5,397 nt of DNA from Candidatus Methanomarinus sp. HR1 (GCA_002926195.1 MZXQ01000079.1:1-5397), one strand, 5' to 3'. Positions 1 to 5,397 are shown, counted from the stretch's first letter. Notes: a model not told the origin generated them from the sequence alone. Made by a program: numbers and translations.

Positions 1-2438
1 GGGATACTGGATGATGTTTCAGCCGAGATATATAGAGGCTCGATATATAGAATAGAATTTCTTATAGGAATGACCAGAAGGTTTCCTCTGATCACATTTG
101 ATCCTCCCTGGCTCCATAGAGTGAGATCCTTTGATATATCTTCATCCTGATCGATCAAAGCCTCTATCTGGGCCGGTCCGTAAATTAATTTATCCTTTGA
201 AAACTTATAAAGTATCTTTTCACCGTAATAAGGATGGTCCTGGCCTACTGCCATCCAGGATATCATATTATCCTTATTTTTTGGATTAAAAGGTAGCATC
301 ATAATAAATTCAGTTGAACCATTTAATTCCAGCAGCACATTATAGGGTTCCATCTGGATCAATGAATCACCGTATTTTTCCTTTGACATCTGCCATTGGT
401 CTTCAAGGTTGTAGAATACTTCAGGGGTCTTCATATGATAACTATTGTAAATACTTGACTGTATTAAAAACAGATCAGGAGAATATCTTAAATGCTGTTT
501 AAGTTCATCAGGCATCTGGTCATAGGGTTTGAACACATCCGGGAATATTTTAGAATATGACATAAGGATCGGATCCTCTTCGACCACATAATAGGTAATG
601 GTTCCGTTATATGCATTGACCACTGCTTTGGCAGAATCCCTTATGTAGTTAAGCCGTGTGTTGTCTGTCTGGACCGGTTCGGAATAAGGATACCTGTTTG
701 ATGAAACAAATGCATTAAGTACCCAGTAGAGATCTCCACTGTCACTTAATACAATATAGGCATCAGAGTCCTGTAATAAATACGGAGTAATTAGTTCTGT
801 GCGTTCCACTACATTTCGGTTGATATGCAATTTGGAGTTTTCATCTATGTCCGATGAGGTAAATATCTTCAGATCACCCAGGGCAATAGTAGCTATAATT
901 CTATTAAAAAATCCCATATTTATCCCACCGGTTCCCGTATAAGTGGTAACAACATTGGTATCACCACTGGGATAATCGAACTCATCATTTCCTGTGCCTG
1001 TAAAGATATATGTATCAGTTTTTTCCCCATAATATATCCTTGGCTGGCTAATAGTAAGTGAGGATGTAGTACTGATCGGTGGGATGTTTTCAATATACAT
1101 CTCAGGTAACCCCTGTTCGACAATATTAGTAACAGGAGACATTACAATTCCAATACCATGAGTATAAAAAATATGTTCGTTCTGCCAGGTACCTGCTTGC
1201 AACTGATCATAATATATCTCACGTGCTGAGAGCCATACCTGTGTCTTGGCGCCGTCTATATTATACCGGTCCACATCCACGTCATTAAATCCATAATAGG
1301 TACGTATGGCCTGTTTTTGCTGGTAAATGGTATTTAAGGGACGGTGGTCCCATAACCTTGCATTAGTAATTGACGGATCATTTAAGATATCAGTGGTCAG
1401 GTTATATGTTACAGGGTACTGCCTGATTATAACATCACTCAGATCATAAGCTGTGTTCGTCATGTTGATGTTGTTCGTGATATAGGATTTTTCCAGTTTA
1501 AGTTCATTAGGTGTGACCTTTAATTCCTGTATCAGTACTGTTGCAAAACCACTAACTATCCAGATCAATATTATTAATGCGACCATACCCGAAAGTATCT
1601 TTCCTACGGATAATGTATCCCACCTTCCGGCTATCAGTATTCCTATTGCACTTAAAAGGAGGACAATAGAAATGATAACCGGAATATATTGACTGATAGT
1701 AACATCAACATAACCGGCTCCATAGACCACACCTGTTTCACTGTACAGGATATTGTATTTTCCCAGATATATCCTGGCTGCGAAAAAGGCAAGAAAACCG
1801 GCTAATAGACACCTTAGATCAAAAGGTGGGTGCTTCAGCATTTTCCAGTTAAAAGTAGCATATAATCCTGCAAGCAGCAGTATTCCAAAAAACAGGAGTG
1901 AAGAAATGTAACTTATTATTACTTTAAAAAAAGGTAGTGAATATACATAGAATGCAATATCATTGTTAAATATTGGATCAGTTGTACCAAAAGGCATACT
2001 ATTAAGGTACATTAGTATCGTTAACCAGGACCCTGAGATGGATAGACCCTGTAATACAGAAAATAATAAAATGAAAATATAGACTGGAAAAGTAGCAGCT
2101 TTTATAGCTGTTTTTACATCCTGTTCAGGTTTCACATCAATGAAATCTTCCTGGTTCGCAGCAAAATAATTTGATTTCCAGAAAGATATAACCATACCAC
2201 CTGATTTCAGAATATTCCTTTTACCTGATCGATAAATAAGGAGCATTATAAGAGCAAACAGGATGGTAAAAACAAGGAATAATATGATACCTGCTTTATA
2301 TTTGACAAGAAAAACATCTGCATATCCCACCGAATCAAACCAGAGGTACTGTAATGCCAGTCTTGCAAAAGATGGTATGAAAAATATTGCGGAAAAAATC
2401 AATATTGCGATAATATTAAATAGATGCTTGTTAGCCAT
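1..2438 (-). CDS. UPF0182 (COG1615) family membrane protein, 3' end missing
   Basis: I read 812 codons without a stop from the ATG at 2438 down to the left edge, so the C-terminus lies outside the window; family members are usually around 900 residues or more. The N-terminal part has about seven hydrophobic segments (near residues 6-24, 50-69, 113-133, 172-194, 210-225, 250-271, 280-302), followed by a large soluble domain. Family signatures visible include FGTTDPIFNNDIAFY (about 150-164), LWDHRPL (362-368), VDVDRY (388-393), YTHG (425-428), QPRIYYGE (465-472), NYIRDSAKAVVNAYNG (597-612), HLRYSPDLF (649-657), GPAQIE (754-759), LWSQGGS (774-780) and LYIEPLY (797-803). Lys/Arg-rich loops after helices 2, 4 and 6 suggest that the soluble domain faces outward (inference from the positive-inside rule). 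The start is supported by a GGAGGT seven bases upstream. The biochemical function of the family is unknown to me. It is transcribed divergently from the oxidoreductase gene. Confidence 0.95.
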   Translation of the reverse strand, partial: MANKHLFNIIAILIFSAIFFIPSFARLALQYLWFDSVGYADVFLVKYKAGIILFLVFTILFALIMLLIYRSGKRNILKSGGMVISFWKSNYFAANQEDFIDVKPEQDVKTAIKAATFPVYIFILLFSVLQGLSISGSWLTILMYLNSMPFGTTDPIFNNDIAFYVYSLPFFKVIISYISSLLFFGILLLAGLYATFNWKMLKHPPFDLRCLLAGFLAFFAARIYLGKYNILYSETGVVYGAGYVDVTISQYIPVIISIVLLLSAIGILIAGRWDTLSVGKILSGMVALIILIWIVSGFATVLIQELKVTPNELKLEKSYITNNINMTNTAYDLSDVIIRQYPVTYNLTTDILNDPSITNARLWDHRPLNTIYQQKQAIRTYYGFNDVDVDRYNIDGAKTQVWLSAREIYYDQLQAGTWQNEHIFYTHGIGIVMSPVTNIVEQGLPEMYIENIPPISTTSSLTISQPRIYYGEKTDTYIFTGTGNDEFDYPSGDTNVVTTYTGTGGINMGFFNRIIATIALGDLKIFTSSDIDENSKLHINRNVVERTELITPYLLQDSDAYIVLSDSGDLYWVLNAFVSSNRYPYSEPVQTDNTRLNYIRDSAKAVVNAYNGTITYYVVEEDPILMSYSKIFPDVFKPYDQMPDELKQHLRYSPDLFLIQSSIYNSYHMKTPEVFYNLEDQWQMSKEKYGDSLIQMEPYNVLLELNGSTEFIMMLPFNPKNKDNMISWMAVGQDHPYYGEKILYKFSKDKLIYGPAQIEALIDQDEDISKDLTLWSQGGSNVIRGNLLVIPIRNSILYIEPLYISAETSSSI

Positions 2439-2445
2439 GAAAATT

Positions 2446-2451
2446 ACCTCC
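2446..2451 (-). promoter_or_regulatory. Shine-Dalgarno site of the UPF0182 gene
   Basis: On the minus strand this reads GGAGGT, a perfect match to the anti-Shine-Dalgarno sequence, seven bases before the ATG at 2438-2436. It fixes the start codon. Confidence 0.85.
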
Positions 2452-2480
2452 GGTATAGTTAATCAAATGGGGATGACAGT

Positions 2481-2490
2481 ATTTATAAAT
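2481..2490. promoter_or_regulatory. Palindromic TATA box in the divergent promoter region
   Basis: ATTTATAAAT is its own reverse complement and matches the archaeal TATA consensus. Read on the minus strand it predicts transcription starting near 2459, giving a leader of about 20 bases that carries the GGAGGT site, so assignment to the UPF0182 gene is good. Read on the plus strand it could also serve the oxidoreductase, with a leader of about 85 bases. Other plus-strand candidates are TTATAAAC at 2499-2506 and the weaker TGTATATT at 2552-2559. I cannot decide which one drives the oxidoreductase. A run of ten A residues lies at 2508-2517. Confidence 0.55.
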
Positions 2491-2572
2491 ATCCGTAATT
2501 ATAAACTAAAAAAAAAATATTAAGTCAAATAAATCAATACAACTAAATAGATGTATATTGAAATATCACATT

Positions 2573-2584
2573 AAGGTAAGGGAG
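2573..2584 (+). promoter_or_regulatory. Ribosome binding site of the oxidoreductase gene
   Basis: AAGGTAAGGGAG contains GGGAG (2580-2584), which can pair with the 16S tail; it ends 12 bases before the ATG at 2597. The in-frame TAA at 2591-2593 lies just upstream, so the ATG at 2597 is the first usable start. Confidence 0.6.
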
Positions 2585-2596
2585 CAATAATAACAC

Positions 2597-3946
2597 ATGA
2601 AACCCACTGAAATTGTAATCATAGGTCTTGGAGTAGGCGGTTTTATTGCCGCAAAGACTGCTAAAAAAACCAATCGGAATGCCCGGATCACGATCATAGA
2701 TGAAAAGAAGTATGATATGTTTTCAGCGTGCGGGCTGCCATTTGCAATGGAAGGCATAATAAGCGATTTCGATGAGCTTATACACAGCATGCCGACTGAG
2801 AAAATGGATATGGTTAAATTGCCGTATCACAAGGCGATATCCATTGATAATGAAAATAAAATAGTAACTGCATTAGATATAGATTCTAATACAACAAAGC
2901 CCGTTCCATATGATTCTGTTATTATTGCAACAGGTTCCAAACCGTTTGTGCCTCCTATTCCGGGTGCCCATGAACTCCTGAATAAGGGAGTCTTTGTAAT
3001 AAATGACCTGGAAAATGCAAAACAGATAGTTGATTACTCAAAGAGCATATCCAGTGCTGTTGTTGTAGGCGCTGGTGCTATCGGTCTTGAAGTGGGTGTT
3101 GCATTAGCGCAAAATAATATTGAAGTTACTGTTATCGAGATGCTACCACATGCATTCCCAAAGGCCATTGACCCTGATATTGCAAAAATTCTTGAGAGAT
3201 CACTCAAAGAATCAGGTATCAAACTCATGATGGGTGCTGCTGTTGAGAAGATCACAGGTGATGAGAAAGTAACATCAATAACAGTTAACAGTAAGACCAT
3301 CCCTGTAGATATGGTGATCATGGCATCAGGTGTTCATGCCAACTGGGATCTGGCAAAGGATGCAGGATGTGAGCTTGGAAACTGGGGCATAAGGACAAAT
3401 GCAAAGATGGAGACCAGTATTCCTGGTATTTATGCCATAGGTGATTGTGTTGAAACGGTAAGTCTTATTAACCACAAGCCCTGGATGTCACAACTGTCAA
3501 CCACTGCATACAGGCAGGGTATTACAGCAGGAACAAATGCTGCGGGTGGTTATGATACCTTTAGTGGTTCTCTTACCACATTTGTCTCGGTCATCGGAAA
3601 AATGGAAGTTGCAGCAACTGGTTTTAATAAGTTTTTTGCTAATACAGCCGGATATAAGGTTGTGATAGGAAAAGCCAGCGGACTCACTAAACCCGAATGG
3701 TATCCAGGTGCAAAGGAGATCACTATCAAGGTCCTGGCAGATGCAAGTACAGGAAGGATCATAGGTGGTCAGGGAATCGGAGAAGAAGGTGTGGCCGCTC
3801 GTGTGAATTTGATCTCGCTCGCTATTAAGGGTGGTATGAATTTGCATGATCTCTATGAAGCTGAACTTGCATACTGTCCTGCAGTATCAGAAGCCTATGA
3901 TCCGGTGTCAAAAGCCTGTGAGTTTGCTATACGCAAGATGAAGTAA
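2597..3946 (+). CDS. FAD-dependent NAD(P)H oxidoreductase, NADH oxidase / CoA-disulfide reductase family
   Basis: This complete 449-residue protein has the usual length and layout of single-cysteine class pyridine nucleotide-disulfide oxidoreductases. An N-terminal FAD motif GLGVGG (10-15) is followed by acidic D35. C45 in SACGLPF is the expected redox-active cysteine, which cycles between thiol, sulfenic acid or mixed CoA disulfide in this family. ATGS (111-114) precedes the NAD(P) site GAGAIG (158-163); acidic E181 at the end of the next strand suggests NADH over NADPH. The second FAD motif is IYAIGD (278-283). The C-terminal dimerisation domain (about 325-449) carries WYPG (368-371) and YCPAVSEAYDP (426-436), where CoA-disulfide reductases have catalytic tyrosines. 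There is no signal peptide and no fused rhodanese domain, so it should be cytoplasmic. Likely reactions are reduction of CoA disulfide, persulfide or oxygen; the sequence alone does not separate these. It is transcribed alone, convergent with the next gene. Confidence 0.93.
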   Translation: MKPTEIVIIGLGVGGFIAAKTAKKTNRNARITIIDEKKYDMFSACGLPFAMEGIISDFDELIHSMPTEKMDMVKLPYHKAISIDNENKIVTALDIDSNTTKPVPYDSVIIATGSKPFVPPIPGAHELLNKGVFVINDLENAKQIVDYSKSISSAVVVGAGAIGLEVGVALAQNNIEVTVIEMLPHAFPKAIDPDIAKILERSLKESGIKLMMGAAVEKITGDEKVTSITVNSKTIPVDMVIMASGVHANWDLAKDAGCELGNWGIRTNAKMETSIPGIYAIGDCVETVSLINHKPWMSQLSTTAYRQGITAGTNAAGGYDTFSGSLTTFVSVIGKMEVAATGFNKFFANTAGYKVVIGKASGLTKPEWYPGAKEITIKVLADASTGRIIGGQGIGEEGVAARVNLISLAIKGGMNLHDLYEAELAYCPAVSEAYDPVSKACEFAIRKMK

Positions 3947-3959
3947 AAATTGCAAGAAC

Positions 3960-3988
3960 AAAATCCTTGCTAACGCTCGGATTTTATT
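3960..3988. terminator. Stem-loop in the convergent gap, possible terminator
   Basis: AAAATCC at 3960-3966 pairs with GGATTTT at 3979-3985 (7 bp). The loop holds a possible inner GC/GC pair closing TAAC. It sits 14 bases after the oxidoreductase stop, is followed by TTTTATT, and on the other strand faces the end of the 249-residue gene about 90 bases away. A second hairpin, GCAAG (3952-3956) with CTTGC (3966-3970), would compete with it. The remaining sequence up to 4072 shows no gene. Archaeal termination depends mainly on T-runs, so the role is tentative. Confidence 0.4.
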
Positions 3989-4072
3989 CAACTGTTTTAT
4001 GTGGGAACTATCCTGTACTGATATAATGGTATCGATCGTGAAGTAATCCGAAATCATTTATCCTATCATCTA

Positions 4073-4822
4073 TCATCTTACTATCGGCGATGCATCCGGA
4101 TCAAATGGGTTTGTTCTCATAGCAAGAGAGAAGAGATAAGGGTAATCATCCTTCAGATGTTTCATGTAATCCAGCCACTGATGGATCAATGTGGTGTATG
4201 CTCTTTTTATATCACCTGCGAGATGGCTATAGTCGGTATCAGGAAGTTGACTCAGGTTGTCTCTCTTAGATAATTCCTCTGTTAGGTGAAAAACCGCCCA
4301 GAGAAGCTCTGTAAATGATTCGTGTTCCATCAAATTGGGGTTTTCCAGCAGTCGCAGTAAAAAATCCCTGTTTTCAATCAGGAAACTATGCAACTGTTCT
4401 AGATCCACCTTCTGGATATCGATCTCGAAGTGGTAATTTTTAAGACGTTTGTTAAGTTCAAAAAATTCTTCCTCATTCCAATGATCGGTGATGAGAAATT
4501 CTTTTCTGATTTTGTCCAACTCAGGATCACCTTCCGAAAAATAAGTCAACAATTCCACTCCAACTTCACTGAAAAACGCTCCTATGACCATGTTCAACTT
4601 TTTTAGCATTATACGTTTATCTCTGTAATTGAGGAGCTTCTGCAGTATAAGGGTGACCAGCAAAACATTGATAGGAACAAAAGCAATATGTCCCAACATG
4701 TAAACGAAGATGTGGTGGGGATCTCTGAAAATAATATATTCAATTAGATAAAGAAATGCAGATAACAGTATCAAGAATCCTCCGAAACGAATCTGCCAGC
4801 TGACACTCTCCGTCTTTTTCAA
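4073..4822 (-). CDS. Membrane-anchored conserved protein of unknown function
   Basis: The protein has 249 residues and I cannot assign a function. Two hydrophobic helices at the N-terminus (about 12-31 and 38-62) are separated by the short turn FRDPHH and followed by the basic stretch QKLLNYRDKR, which suggests that both ends are cytoplasmic with a cytoplasmic C-terminal domain. That domain (about 70-249) is largely helical and charged. Segments that look conserved from memory of uncharacterised homologues are KLNMVIGAFFSEVG (75-88), LLRLLENPNL (155-164), FTELLWAVFHLTEEL (170-184) and YPYLFSLAMRTNPFDP (227-242). The start is TTG at 4822-4820: GGTGAT lies five bases upstream and an in-frame TGA (4831-4829) blocks any longer form. 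The nearest ATG (4829) is in another frame and runs only 29 codons. A small upstream ORF overlaps this start in a TTGA arrangement, which suggests translational coupling. The gene is divergent from the patatin-like gene. Confidence 0.85.
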   Translation of the reverse strand: MKKTESVSWQIRFGGFLILLSAFLYLIEYIIFRDPHHIFVYMLGHIAFVPINVLLVTLILQKLLNYRDKRIMLKKLNMVIGAFFSEVGVELLTYFSEGDPELDKIRKEFLITDHWNEEEFFELNKRLKNYHFEIDIQKVDLEQLHSFLIENRDFLLRLLENPNLMEHESFTELLWAVFHLTEELSKRDNLSQLPDTDYSHLAGDIKRAYTTLIHQWLDYMKHLKDDYPYLFSLAMRTNPFDPDASPIVR

Positions 4823-4896
4823 GTTCCATCACCCTTTTTGATACCTATTCCATAATAACCGAAAAACCGCTGACTTGCCAGTCTTTCCGCCATCAT
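4819..4896 (-). CDS. Possible 25-residue leader ORF coupled to the downstream membrane protein gene
   Basis: An ORF starting at ATG 4896 (with alternative ATGs at 4899 and 4893) encodes a basic peptide, MMAERLASQRFF followed by GYYGIGIKKGDGT. AGGTGAT at 4908-4902, a seven-base match to the anti-Shine-Dalgarno sequence, lies five bases upstream, and a TATA-like TTTATACA at 4941-4934 is correctly spaced for a short leader. Its TGA (4821-4819) overlaps the TTG start of the next gene by two bases. I recognise no homologue, membrane segment or run of regulatory codons. It could be a real small protein, a leader peptide controlling the next gene by coupling, or a chance ORF. Confidence 0.4.
   Translation of the reverse strand: MMAERLASQRFFGYYGIGIKKGDGT
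4828..4833 (-). promoter_or_regulatory. Shine-Dalgarno site deciding the TTG start
   Basis: On the minus strand this is GGTGAT inside GGGTGATGG, five bases before TTG 4822. It lies within the 3' end of the leader ORF. It overlaps the out-of-frame ATG at 4829, so it cannot serve that start and instead supports TTG. Confidence 0.6.
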
Positions 4897-4901
4897 CATT
4901 C

Positions 4902-4908
4902 ATCACCT
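4902..4908 (-). promoter_or_regulatory. Strong Shine-Dalgarno site of the leader ORF
   Basis: On the minus strand this reads AGGTGAT, complementary to seven consecutive bases of the 16S tail. ATGs follow 2, 5 and 8 bases later (4899, 4896, 4893), all in the same frame. Confidence 0.5.
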
Positions 4909-4933
4909 GGTTCTTCTATCTCTTGGAGCTAGG

Positions 4934-4941
4934 TGTATAAA
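4934..4941 (-). promoter_or_regulatory. Probable TATA box for the leader ORF and membrane protein gene
   Basis: The minus strand reads TTTATACA preceded by an A-rich stretch (AAACAAAACAA) that could act as the TFB recognition element. Transcription would begin near 4911, leaving about 15 bases before the leader ATG but nearly 90 before the TTG of the main gene. Confidence 0.5.
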
Positions 4942-5011
4942 TTGTTTTGTTTATTTCTCAGGACTTGGGACAAAAATCATTTATTCCCCCAATCGATACC
5001 ATTTAGGTTGA

Positions 5012-5029
5012 ATTTCATTTTGATGAAAT
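5012..5029. promoter_or_regulatory. Inverted repeat upstream of the patatin-like gene, possible operator
   Basis: ATTTCAT and ATGAAAT form a perfect 7-bp inverted repeat around the spacer TTTG. It is followed by two copies of the palindrome AATATT (5027-5032 and 5035-5040), the first partly overlapping the repeat. The group ends 16 bases before the TATA box at 5056, where an archaeal activator or repressor could bind. It may instead be chance in AT-rich DNA. Confidence 0.35.
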
Positions 5030-5055
5030 ATTACAATATTACTTGCAGTTAAAAA

Positions 5056-5063
5056 TTTATAGT
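5056..5063 (+). promoter_or_regulatory. TATA box of the patatin-like gene
   Basis: TTTATAGT preceded by AAAAA (5051-5055) fits an archaeal TATA box with an A-rich TFB element. Transcription would start near 5086, about 15 bases before the ATG at 5101. Confidence 0.6.
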
Positions 5064-5089
5064 ATTAGAATAATAAAATCCATAAGAGT

Positions 5090-5094
5090 GAGGG
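5090..5094 (+). promoter_or_regulatory. Shine-Dalgarno site of the patatin-like gene
   Basis: GAGGG ends six bases before ATG 5101. An in-frame TGA at 5089-5091 rules out a longer protein. Confidence 0.6.
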
Positions 5095-5100
5095 CAAGAA

Positions 5101-5397
5101 ATGATCAAATCTGCAAAAGCACAAATCTGGACAAAAGATAAAATCGAATCGACTGGTTTTCCTGAAGATGAGTTTGATTCGATTCGGAAAAAGAAAAATG
5201 TAGGGATATGCATCTCAGGCGGCGGAACTGTTTCGATATCTGCTGGAATAGGCTACCTCAGAGGACTTCACCAACTCGGACTGTTATCAGATGTTCGATA
5301 CTTATCCGGTGTTTCCGGAGGCTCCTGGATCGGTGTGCCGTATACATTCCTGCCGCCAGGGCGCAATATAGAAACTCTTTTGGGAGCTGAATTACTT
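5101..5397 (+). CDS. Patatin/cPLA2-like lipid acyl hydrolase, N-terminal part only
   Basis: Ninety-nine codons are visible before the right edge cuts the gene. After a polar N-terminus with no signal peptide, a short strand VGICI (34-38) leads into the glycine-rich oxyanion loop SGGGTVSISA (39-48), then a helix (about 49-62), then the nucleophile elbow GVSGGSW (70-76) with S72 as the expected catalytic serine. The order and spacing match the Ser-Asp dyad hydrolases of the patatin and cytosolic phospholipase A2 group, which release fatty acids from phospholipids or lysophospholipids. The GGSW ending resembles cPLA2-type proteins more than classic patatins (GxSxG followed by other residues). 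The catalytic Asp would lie beyond the window. V44 occupies the place of the arginine in the SGGGxR motif. The protein is predicted to be cytoplasmic or peripheral to the membrane. Confidence 0.85.
   Translation, partial: MIKSAKAQIWTKDKIESTGFPEDEFDSIRKKKNVGICISGGGTVSISAGIGYLRGLHQLGLLSDVRYLSGVSGGSWIGVPYTFLPPGRNIETLLGAELL

Larger units (their letters stand above)
4025..5003. repeat. 12-bp inverted repeat flanking the 249-residue gene
   Basis: AATGGTATCGAT at 4025-4036 recurs as its exact reverse complement at 4992-5003, on either side of the minus-strand gene. An 11-bp direct repeat, AAATCATTTAT, lies just inside each arm (4051-4061 and 4974-4984). There is no transposase and no target duplication that I can recognise. 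In AT-rich DNA such a pair may arise by chance, so this is recorded as a repeat only and not as a mobile element. Confidence 0.35.

Noticed and set aside
314..502. 62-codon plus-strand ORF
   Set aside because: Antisense to conserved UPF0182 coding sequence, with no family resemblance.
920..1123. 67-codon minus-strand ORF inside the UPF0182 gene
   Set aside because: It is in a different frame from the UPF0182 reading, which I followed codon by codon with clear family motifs; the overlap is a shadow.
2263..2523. 86-codon plus-strand ORF running through the start of the UPF0182 gene into the intergenic region
   Set aside because: Most of it is antisense to the UPF0182 N-terminus, it ends in a poly-A stretch and resembles no family.
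2566..3847. Minus-strand ORFs opposite the oxidoreductase gene (2566-2790, 3034-3321, 3497-3847, 3550-3762)
   Set aside because: Antisense shadows of a gene whose FAD and NAD motifs are unmistakable.
4064..4077. Tandem TATCATC x2 at the end of the 249-residue gene
   Set aside because: Only two seven-base units, and they partly overlap the stop codon; too little to call a repeat array or CRISPR.
4829..4903. 24-codon minus-strand ORF MNDDGGKTGKSAVF..., in frame with the 249-residue gene and with GGKTGKS resembling a P-loop
   Set aside because: Its ATG overlaps the Shine-Dalgarno sequence, it ends at a TGA before the TTG, and a P-loop in so short a peptide has no supporting fold. Readthrough is not supported.
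4942..5050. Plus-strand ORF of about 36 codons from TTG 4942
   Set aside because: It runs through the repeats and up to the promoter of the patatin-like gene, has a weak start and no recognisable composition.
5208..5390. 60-codon plus-strand ORF inside the patatin-like gene
   Set aside because: Frame-shifted shadow; the frame from 5101 contains the catalytic motifs.
1..5397. CRISPR array, insertion sequence, tRNA or rRNA gene
   Set aside because: No regularly spaced repeats, transposase motifs or recognisable RNA gene sequence found on either strand.

Overview
The window looks archaeal, most likely from a methanogen-related euryarchaeote (a Methanosarcinales-type genome is my best guess). 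The DNA is AT-rich. Starts carry Shine-Dalgarno sequences matching the archaeal/bacterial 16S tail (GGAGGT, AGGTGAT, GGTGAT). Three of the transcription units have a TTTATA-type box about 36-45 nt upstream of the start codon, the spacing of an archaeal TATA/TFB promoter with a short leader. The lineage is inferred and not proven; no rRNA, tRNA or diagnostic methanogenesis gene is present.

Layout. (1) 1-2438, minus strand: a UPF0182 (COG1615) membrane protein, cut by the left window edge, with 812 uninterrupted codons visible. (2) 2439-2596: a divergent promoter region. (3) 2597-3946, plus strand: a complete FAD/NAD(P)-dependent oxidoreductase of the NADH oxidase/CoA-disulfide reductase family. 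(4) 3947-4072: a short convergent gap with a stem-loop. (5) 4073-4822, minus strand: a 249-residue, two-helix membrane-anchored protein of unknown function. It starts at TTG. A possible 25-codon leader ORF (4819-4896) lies upstream, its stop overlaps that TTG, and it has its own strong Shine-Dalgarno site and a well-placed TATA box. (6) 4897-5100: divergent promoter region with a small inverted repeat. (7) 5101-5397, plus strand: the first 99 codons of a patatin/cPLA2-like lipid acyl hydrolase, cut by the right edge.

The genes do not form an obvious pathway. Neighbours run in alternating directions (minus, plus, minus, plus), so there are two divergent promoter regions and one convergent junction and no long operon. 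The oxidoreductase points to thiol/disulfide or oxygen handling, and the patatin-like enzyme to lipid turnover. The two minus-strand genes encode membrane proteins of unknown role. I see no mobile element, CRISPR array, RNA gene or clear defence or biosynthetic system. The most unusual points are the coupled leader ORF and the missing arginine in the patatin/cPLA2 oxyanion motif.
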